The translations under genes and the position numbers were made by a program. The notes below the pieces were generated by a model. That model saw nothing but the letters and a program-made list of their open reading frames with translations, had not been told where the DNA came from and did no database searches. From assembly GCA_030045295.1 (NCBI GenBank), contig JASIGD010000445.1, positions 1 through 8,155 of the forward strand: a DNA stretch of 8,155 nucleotides, read 5' to 3'. The stretch comes from Streptosporangiaceae bacterium (GTDB lineage: Bacteria > Actinomycetota > Actinomycetes > Streptosporangiales > Streptosporangiaceae). This document shows positions 1 to 5,041 of this stretch, in pieces (position 1 is the first letter of the stretch; each line of letters begins with the position of its first letter).

Positions 1-40
1 CGCCCAAGTAGGGCCGAACCGGGAACGTGGCGTCGGCGTG

Positions 41-1930
41 TCACGGATAGCTGACCACATCCACCGCGGTATCGGGGTTCGCGGCCGTCGACGACTTGCC
101 GGTGCCGTTCACCACGTGGTCGATCCCGCCGGACCCGGCGGTGCTGAGGAAGATCGTAAATAGGTCGTGGAGCTGGCTGCCGGGCGGGTTGGCGGTCTCG
201 AACGCGTTGCTGGCCAAGATCGGCACGCCCCGGTCGAAGAAGCTGTAACTGCCCATCCCGTACCCTTGAAAGCCGGCCGCCCGGCCCGTGATCAGGAACG
301 CCGGGTAGCCGTCGGTCGTGGGATCGGCCATCCAGGCGGCCTGGCTCGGGGGATCGTACGGCATCTCGTTCTCGAAGAAGATGTCCGTGCCGTCTTGCCC
401 GGACCAGATCACCTCGTATTTCTCGTAGTGCTCGACGAACAGCCCGTAGGCGGTCACGTGGTCCCCGTTGACGACGACTCCGGTATCCGCGACGTTGTCG
501 GTCCAGCCGACCCCGTCGCCATGGTCGGCCCGCCACGCCCAGATATCGTCGAGAATCACCTGGGAGCTGTCGACCACCAGGCTGGTGGTCGCCCGGCCGG
601 GCGCGGCGCCGCCGATGCAAAAGAACACGTCCTGCACCAGCGTGGGGTCCGCCGGGTCCGCGCGCCCGAGCCCGGGCTGGCTGCCCACCTGCAGCAGCAC
701 CGGGGAGTTCACCGGCCCGGCCGCGAAGATCATCCCGGACAGCTTCACGCCCGGAACGCCGGCTATCCGCATCGAGACGATGCCGTTCTCCGCCACCATG
801 GTGGGGAAACCGAGGCCGAGCACCACCGTGTCCGGGCGGGTGACCTCGATGGTCTGGTCCAGGTCGTAGACGCCGGGGGTGACGATCAGGTCCTGCCCCC
901 GGGCGAGCGCCGCGTTGATCACCGCCGCCGGGTCGCCGGGGGTGGCGATGAAGAACCGCTGCACTGGGATCGCCGTGCCCGGCGTCGGGCCGCTGGCCCA
1001 GGACGGTCCCACCGAGCGGCGCTGCACGGCCGGAACGAACACGCTGTAGCTCCCGCCTGGACCCACCTGCAGGAACGGCTCTTCCTCGGTGACCGGGCTG
1101 GCCTCCAGGGTCGTGTACTGCGCGCCGGAGCCGAATTTCTGCGCAGGTGCCCCCACGTCACCGGAGAAGACCTGGTTCCACACGTCGTTGCTCCAGCCGT
1201 CGAGGGTGCTGTTCCGGACCAGAAACTGCTGCTGGGAGCCGTTCAGCACGGCCCGGCCGGAGAACTTAGAGTCGGCGATGAAGCCGCCGCTGGAATAGCC
1301 GGGATCGGAGCAGTAGTCCATCAGCGAGGTTGGTCCGTTGACTTCGACCCGCCGCACAGGAGAAGCCTGGGACGTCGCCCAGAATTCGGCTGTGTGCTGG
1401 CACGGTGCGCCTCTCGGCGGCGCCGGGACATTGATCGTCAGGTTCGAAAGCGAGCGCCAGAAGTTGTCCAGAGCGGTGCAGTTGCTGGTACCGGGTTTCG
1501 TGGGCGGGAAGCACTGGTTGAAGGAATCGACGGCTCCGTTGATGACGACGTCGCCCGGGGAGGTCCCGAGGCCGGCCACGCTGGTGTAGTAGCCGACTTG
1601 GAGGAATAGCGGATCCGCGGCCGAGCCGTAGGTACCTGGTTCGAACAGCAGGGCGTAGCGCTGATCGCCGAACTGGTTGCCGGCCTGCTGGCTGGCGATC
1701 GAGTTGACGGTGGCCTCGATGCGGCTCTGCGGCATGCTCGGGCTGAAGATGAACACGTTCGGCCCGAAGGGCGGCCGACCCGGCGCGGCCGCCGACCCGG
1801 CGGAGTCTGGCGTGCCCCCAGCCAGCAGCCAGCCGGCGCCCAGCGCGAGAGCGACGACCAGCGCGAGGGCGACGACCAAGAGGACGGGGCGGCGCCGAAG
1901 TCGGCCGGACAGACCCAGGGTCGGTGCCAT
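41..1930 (-). CDS. Secreted or membrane-anchored twin beta-helix (pectate-lyase-like) protein, possible glucan-active enzyme
   Basis: This 629-residue protein starts at ATG 1928-1930 and stops at TGA 41-43. The N-terminus has a basic stretch (R10-R14) and one hydrophobic helix (about 15-38), followed by a Gly/Ala/Pro linker to about residue 55, so it is exported or held as a type II membrane protein. No clear signal-peptidase cleavage site stands out. Two similar halves follow. Residues 58-300 open with a segment that gives FEPGTYG and then a VAGLG turn. Residues 328-629 open with IVTPGVYDL and then VLGLG. That pattern (x-PG-x-Y then a GLG turn) is typical of the first coils of right-handed beta-helices, and the duplication recalls the two-barrel GH55 beta-1,3-glucanases. 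I cannot assign catalytic residues. From memory, relatives are often labelled 'adenylyl cyclase' or 'coagulation factor 5/8 domain' protein, labels the sequence does not support. It is divergent from the PilZ operon. The fold is fairly sure, the function is not. Confidence 0.8.
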   Translation of the reverse strand: MAPTLGLSGRLRRRPVLLVVALALVVALALGAGWLLAGGTPDSAGSAAAPGRPPFGPNVFIFSPSMPQSRIEATVNSIASQQAGNQFGDQRYALLFEPGTYGSAADPLFLQVGYYTSVAGLGTSPGDVVINGAVDSFNQCFPPTKPGTSNCTALDNFWRSLSNLTINVPAPPRGAPCQHTAEFWATSQASPVRRVEVNGPTSLMDYCSDPGYSSGGFIADSKFSGRAVLNGSQQQFLVRNSTLDGWSNDVWNQVFSGDVGAPAQKFGSGAQYTTLEASPVTEEEPFLQVGPGGSYSVFVPAVQRRSVGPSWASGPTPGTAIPVQRFFIATPGDPAAVINAALARGQDLIVTPGVYDLDQTIEVTRPDTVVLGLGFPTMVAENGIVSMRIAGVPGVKLSGMIFAAGPVNSPVLLQVGSQPGLGRADPADPTLVQDVFFCIGGAAPGRATTSLVVDSSQVILDDIWAWRADHGDGVGWTDNVADTGVVVNGDHVTAYGLFVEHYEKYEVIWSGQDGTDIFFENEMPYDPPSQAAWMADPTTDGYPAFLITGRAAGFQGYGMGSYSFFDRGVPILASNAFETANPPGSQLHDLFTIFLSTAGSGGIDHVVNGTGKSSTAANPDTAVDVVSYP

Positions 1931-1942
1931 ATCTGTTCATGA

Positions 1943-1960
1943 GACCGCGAAACGCGGGTC
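1943..1960 (-). promoter_or_regulatory. Hairpin just upstream of the beta-helix gene start
   Basis: GACCGCG (1943-1949) and CGCGGGTC (1953-1960) form an inverted repeat around AAA, with one bulged base. In the minus-strand transcript it ends about 12 nt before the ATG at 1928-1930. The intervening bases contain no good Shine-Dalgarno sequence, so the hairpin may influence translation or be a protein-binding dyad. In GC-rich DNA a chance origin remains possible. Confidence 0.35.
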
Positions 1961-1980
1961 CTGTCCACTCCGCTTAAGCA

Positions 1981-2080
1981 CATTTGAAAGGGTCAAGCTG
2001 CCGCGCCTTCGAAAGGTCAAGCTGGCCCGCATTCGAAAGGTCTAGTTTTGACGCATTTCGACAAGGTCGCGAAAGGTTAA
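1981..2080. repeat. Four to five imperfect 24-25 bp tandem repeats in the divergent intergenic region
   Basis: The core TTCGAAAGGTC recurs with a regular period. Copies are TTTGAAAGGGTC at 1983-1994, TTCGAAAGGTC at 2008-2018, TTCGAAAGGTC at 2032-2042 and TTCGACAAGGTC at 2057-2068. A half-period extra copy, CGAAAGGTT, lies at 2070-2078. Copies 1 and 2 also share the following AAGCTG. Start-to-start distances are 25, 24 and 25 bp. The array lies between two divergent genes and about 20 bp upstream of the predicted rightward promoter. That position fits a multi-copy binding site for a regulator, though a simple minisatellite is possible. Confidence 0.7.
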
Positions 2081-2096
2081 ATCGGGATGAACTGGG

Positions 2097-2125
2097 TTGA
2101 TGCGCCAAGATGGCGTTGCTAATCT
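2097..2125 (+). promoter_or_regulatory. Predicted promoter of the PilZ operon with a dyad in its spacer
   Basis: TTGATG (2097-2102) and TAATCT (2120-2125) are separated by exactly 17 bp, matching the vegetative (HrdB/sigma70-type) layout with a TTGA -35 and a TANNNT -10. The spacer contains a perfect inverted repeat, CGCCA-AGA-TGGCG (2103-2115), which is where a repressor would block RNA polymerase. The predicted transcript would start near 2132 and leave a leader of about 120 nt before GTG 2254. This is a motif match only. Confidence 0.4.
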
Positions 2126-2153
2126 GAGCACCGCTGGCCGGGGTCTGGGGAAA

Positions 2154-2168
2154 GGCGCACCTTGCGCC
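2154..2168 (+). promoter_or_regulatory. Leader hairpin or operator dyad upstream of the PilZ gene
   Basis: GGCGCA-CCT-TGCGCC is a perfect 6-bp inverted repeat with a 3-base loop. Its right arm and flank (TGCGCCAAG, 2163-2171) repeat the nine bases at 2101-2109 that belong to the dyad inside the predicted promoter. The two sites may be bound by the same regulator, or the second may fold in the leader RNA. Confidence 0.35.
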
Positions 2169-2253
2169 AAGGGGGGTGGGAATTGGCCATTTCGGCTGGA
2201 ATCGGGCGTTCGCATGCGTTTGTCCTGATATCGGCGGCTGGTGGGTGGGGGCA

Positions 2254-3144
2254 GTGACACCCGACCCGGGTGAAGTGCGGTACCTCGTGCTCACCGATCA
2301 AGCCGTCCCGTACCTTCTGGCCAGAGTGCGGTGGCCGGACGTGGCCCAGGCGATCAGCTCCGCCGCCCCCGACTGGCTCGACGACCCAGGCCTCTTCGAC
2401 CTGCCCTACGACCCGAGCGCCGTGCCGGTGAACTTCCCTCAGGCGGCCTCGGTGGCGGCGAGCTGGGGCAGGCAACTCCGCCCCGAGGCAGCCGAAGGCG
2501 TGCCGTCCTACATCAGGCGCATGCCGGCGAACTGGTCTGACCTGTCGCCTTCCGAGCGGCGAGCCTGGGGCATCGAGTTCGTCGGGACGCGGCGTACCCC
2601 TGCTCGTCGCGTCCGTCGTGCGCGACGCTTCGGAGCGAAGACCGCTCCCTCATCCGCCGCGGTACCGGCGAAGGAGCGGGTCGGTGCGCTCGCCGGAGCG
2701 GGAGCAGGCTGGGGCGCGAGCGCCGATGGACCGGCCGCCAACGGCCACAGCCAGGCGACCGACGTGACGAGGGGCCGCGGGGGCACGGCAACCGAGCGTC
2801 GGCATCATGTCCGGGTGCCGATCGACGGCGGGATACATATCCGATCTTGGCACGCCGCCATATACGCCGGCCTGGTGGACGTGAGCGAGGGCGGGGTGCG
2901 GTGCATCCTGCCCGAGGCGTCGCCCCTGGTCGTGCCGAGCGCGGCGCTCGCCGGACCGTTCCTGCTCGAAACCGACGTGACCACCCACCGGATCTGCCTC
3001 GACGTGCCGGGCCGGATCAGCTGGCATCGCAGTACCGCAGCAGGCACGCAGTTCGGCGTGGCCTTCGAGAAGCTAGCCGACGGCGAGGCGGAAGGGATGC
3101 GGCAGTTCCTGGTCGCCGGCCGCAGGCGGGGAGGTCTTCGATGA
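2254..3144 (+). CDS. PilZ domain protein, predicted c-di-GMP receptor
   Basis: This 296-residue cytoplasmic protein has no signal peptide or membrane segment. The C-terminal domain (about 181-290) is a PilZ domain with both c-di-GMP-binding motifs intact: RxxxR as RHHVR (R183, R187) and D/NxSxxG as DVSEGG (D209, S211, G214), followed by a typical GTQFGVAFEKL strand. Residues 1-110 form an unrecognised globular region rich in Trp, Pro and Asp. Residues 112-180 are a basic, then Ala/Gly-rich, linker. It opens a three-gene operon and overlaps the next gene by ATGA, so it is probably the c-di-GMP input for the glucan locus. The start is uncertain. I chose GTG 2254 because a GGTGGG sits just upstream (2244-2249) and codon bias begins there. 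GTG 2176 (322 residues), GTG 2245 and GTG 2275 are alternatives in the same frame. Confidence 0.88.
   Translation: MTPDPGEVRYLVLTDQAVPYLLARVRWPDVAQAISSAAPDWLDDPGLFDLPYDPSAVPVNFPQAASVAASWGRQLRPEAAEGVPSYIRRMPANWSDLSPSERRAWGIEFVGTRRTPARRVRRARRFGAKTAPSSAAVPAKERVGALAGAGAGWGASADGPAANGHSQATDVTRGRGGTATERRHHVRVPIDGGIHIRSWHAAIYAGLVDVSEGGVRCILPEASPLVVPSAALAGPFLLETDVTTHRICLDVPGRISWHRSTAAGTQFGVAFEKLADGEAEGMRQFLVAGRRRGGLR
3128..3134 (+). promoter_or_regulatory. Ribosome binding site fixing the start of the signal-peptidase-like gene
   Basis: GGGGAGG lies 6 nt before ATG 3141, inside the end of the PilZ gene. The open frame of the downstream gene extends back to 2847, but this site and the ATGA overlap place the real start at 3141. 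Confidence 0.75.
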
Positions 3145-3941
3145 GCCGGCCGCCCGCCGATAACGGCGACTCCCCGGGAGTCGCGGTCGGCGGCTATCCG
3201 GATCACCCGGCGCCCGCCCGGGAGCCCGGCGCCGCCACTGGATCCGGCCGCCATGCTCGCGGCAAGGCCGACTCTCGGGCGACGGCCGTTCGGCTGCCGG
3301 AAGAGTTGGACTACCGCCTGCGGGGCCTAGGTGCCGAGCCGGCGGACCACGCTCCCGCCGCGCCGGTGCGAACGGACCACGCTCAGCACCCCCGCGGTCG
3401 GCTCGTGGTCAAGGTGGCCGTCTTCCTCGGCATAGCGGCGCTGGCGGTGGTGCTCCTGCAGGCCTTCGTCATCCAGCCCTTCGCCGTGCCGGGAGACGCG
3501 ATGGCGCCCACCCTCCAGGCGGGCGACCGCATCCTGGTCCTCAAGTCGCGCCTGCTCGAGGGACCCATCCGCAGCGGCGAGATCGTCGTCATCCGTCCGC
3601 CGCGGTCCCTGCCCTGCGGCGTGGTCGGAGGCCGCGGCGGTGACCTCGTGCTCCGGGTCGTGGCGCTGCCAGGCCAGGTGATCTGGTCCGTCGGCAACAC
3701 CATCTTCGTCGACGGGCGTCCGCTTCGCGAACCGGGATGGTACGACCCCCGCTTCGGCCAGGTCGGGTCCACAGCGATCCGCGGCACGACCCTGGGCCCG
3801 GACCAGTACTTCGTGCTGGCCGACAACCGTTCGGACGCCTGTGACTCGCGGGTCTTCGGGCCCATCTCGAAGTCCGCCGTCGTAGGCGAGGGAATCGCCA
3901 TCGTCGGCCGCAACGGTCACGCCTCCTTCGGAACGTTGTGA
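3141..3941 (+). CDS. Signal peptidase I (S26) family membrane protein lacking both catalytic residues
   Basis: This 266-residue protein has a disordered, charged N-terminal cytoplasmic region (1-86), one membrane helix (about 89-110) and an outer domain carrying the S26 boxes in order. Box B reads VPGDAMAPTL (117-124 core). Active enzymes have Ser before the Met, and here it is A120 (codon GCG 3498-3500). Box D reads LRVVALPGQV (171-180), where the catalytic Lys that precedes Arg is L171 (CTC 3651-3653). Box E is kept as ADNRSDACDSR (227-237), though its usual Gly is Ala. So the fold is preserved and the Ser/Lys dyad is gone, which makes peptidase activity unlikely. The reading frame is intact with normal codon bias, arguing for a functional pseudoenzyme and not a decaying gene. 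It overlaps its neighbours by 4 bp on both sides (ATGA 3141-3144, GTGA 3938-3941). A role as membrane scaffold or export chaperone is inference. Confidence 0.88.
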   Translation: MSRPPADNGDSPGVAVGGYPDHPAPAREPGAATGSGRHARGKADSRATAVRLPEELDYRLRGLGAEPADHAPAAPVRTDHAQHPRGRLVVKVAVFLGIAALAVVLLQAFVIQPFAVPGDAMAPTLQAGDRILVLKSRLLEGPIRSGEIVVIRPPRSLPCGVVGGRGGDLVLRVVALPGQVIWSVGNTIFVDGRPLREPGWYDPRFGQVGSTAIRGTTLGPDQYFVLADNRSDACDSRVFGPISKSAVVGEGIAIVGRNGHASFGTL

Positions 3942-5011
3942 GGCCCGTGCAGCGGGCACGGGCGCGGTCCCGCGCCGCCGCGGCGATCGCAGGCCTCGCC
4001 GTCACGCTGCTGCTGGCGGCGTGCGGCTCGACCCCGCCTCGCGCCGACGTCGCGCTGCTGCCGGCTCCGGGGGCCAGCAGTCAGGTGTGGCGCTGGACGG
4101 TTCAGTGCCCGTTCGGCCCGGCGGTGAGCGAAGGCTGCGGAGAAGCAGGCCCGATTCTCGGCTCCGCCCAGCTGAACGGCGACGAGTGGAACCTCGGCGG
4201 TCCCGCGGGCGGAGGCTCGCTCGACATGGCGGTGGAACCTAGCGGCGCCGTGACCATCAAGGGAGACTTTGCCCGCACGGCGCCGTGCACCGAGCCGACC
4301 TGCCTGGCACCGAGCGCGTTCACCTGGGTGCGGGGCTACCCGAACGTGTTGTACGGCATCAACCAGTGCCATGCCGACACCTCGCCGCCGCCCTCGCCGC
4401 GACTGCCGCTCCCGGTCCAGCTGGATTCGATCCCGTCGCACCTGGTCGGCGTGACCACCTACTCCGCCCAGACCTCGCAGGTCACCTACGACGTCGCCTA
4501 CGATTTGTGGCTGCACCAGACGGCTACGAAGCAGCCGTGCAGGTCCGAGGGCACGCTCGAGATCATGGTGTGGACCGATTACGATGCGCGAGCGCTCCTG
4601 CCGGCCAGCATGCAGGTCGGCACGGCCAACATCCCGTTCGCCGTCGACCGCGTCACCCGGCCGGGCACGGGGGCGTGGTCCATATACGCCAGCAACATCG
4701 ACACGGACGGACGGACGGCGCCGTGGGGCGGAACGCTCTGGTTCGTCCTCGACCAAGCCGACGTCGCCAGCCAGGGCCTGGTGAGCGTCGACCTGAGCGC
4801 CGTGTTCTCGGCGGCCAGCCTGCTCCTGCGGGACAACTACGGCTGGCCTGACCTGGAGGCACACTATTGGCTCGACACGGCGTCCTTCGGCGTCGAGTTC
4901 GGCCCGGCGAGCGGCGATCCGATGGACTCAGGGCCGTCGAGCTTTTCCGCGCAGATCTCCGCCTACTGCCTCGACGCGGGGAGCACGCTGCAAGACGCCG
5001 CCTGCGGATAG
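3938..5011 (+). CDS. GH12-type endo-beta-glucanase lipoprotein
   Basis: This 357-residue protein starts at GTG 3938, overlapping the previous stop as GTGA. The N-terminus has many Arg, a hydrophobic helix and a lipobox LAAC with C29 as the lipidation site, so it should sit on the outer face of the membrane. Residues about 45-345 fit glycoside hydrolase family 12, which cleaves beta-1,4- or mixed-linkage glucans. Features seen are LYGINQCHAD (138-147), SQVTYDVAYDLWLH (180-193), the nucleophile motif EIMVW (E208), and the C-terminal FGVEFGPASG with the acid/base E320, followed by FSAQIS. Both catalytic glutamates are present, so it is predicted active. Eight Cys after C29 suggest disulfides. 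A proline run (150-158) and a Pro/Gly insert interrupt the core. It lies downstream of PilZ and convergent with the glucan synthase, so it probably trims the nascent polymer, as BcsZ (GH8) or streptomycete CslZ does elsewhere. The family call rests on motif recognition. Confidence 0.85.
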   Translation: MRPVQRARARSRAAAAIAGLAVTLLLAACGSTPPRADVALLPAPGASSQVWRWTVQCPFGPAVSEGCGEAGPILGSAQLNGDEWNLGGPAGGGSLDMAVEPSGAVTIKGDFARTAPCTEPTCLAPSAFTWVRGYPNVLYGINQCHADTSPPPSPRLPLPVQLDSIPSHLVGVTTYSAQTSQVTYDVAYDLWLHQTATKQPCRSEGTLEIMVWTDYDARALLPASMQVGTANIPFAVDRVTRPGTGAWSIYASNIDTDGRTAPWGGTLWFVLDQADVASQGLVSVDLSAVFSAASLLLRDNYGWPDLEAHYWLDTASFGVEFGPASGDPMDSGPSSFSAQISAYCLDAGSTLQDAACG

Positions 5012-5041
5012 GGCCTGCGGTGAGCCCCGGCCGGTGGGCGG

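Larger units (their letters stand above)
1931..2253. other. Divergent intergenic regulatory region
   Basis: This 323-base stretch separates the minus-strand beta-helix gene from the plus-strand PilZ operon. It is less GC-rich than the flanking genes and holds, left to right, the hairpin near 1950, the 24-25 bp repeats, a predicted promoter with a spacer dyad at 2097-2125, and a second hairpin at 2154-2168. I see no convincing coding sequence in it. Codons between 2176 and 2253 in the PilZ frame (ATT, CAT, AAT, GTT, TGT, CCT) lack the G/C third-position bias of the gene proper, so I treat that part as leader. Confidence 0.6.

Noticed and set aside
167..1609. Plus-strand open frame of about 480 codons antisense to the beta-helix gene
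   Set aside because: Composition is Arg/Gly/Val/His-biased with no recognisable motif, while the minus-strand frame has an export signal and beta-helix motifs.
1988..2024. TTGACC on the minus strand in the repeats as a -35 box for the beta-helix gene
   Set aside because: No -10 element lies at a suitable distance. The resemblance comes from the repeat unit itself.
1981..2080. Repeat array as a CRISPR
   Set aside because: Units are contiguous, imperfect and without distinct spacers, and there are no cas genes.
2176..2253. Longer PilZ start at GTG 2176
   Set aside because: Codons there lack the G/C third-position bias and the AAGGGG lies almost against the GTG. Kept as an alternative, not as the main call.
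2847..3140. Upstream extension of the signal-peptidase-like frame
   Set aside because: It overlaps the PilZ domain out of frame, is highly Arg-rich, and a good ribosome binding site with an ATGA overlap places the start at 3141.
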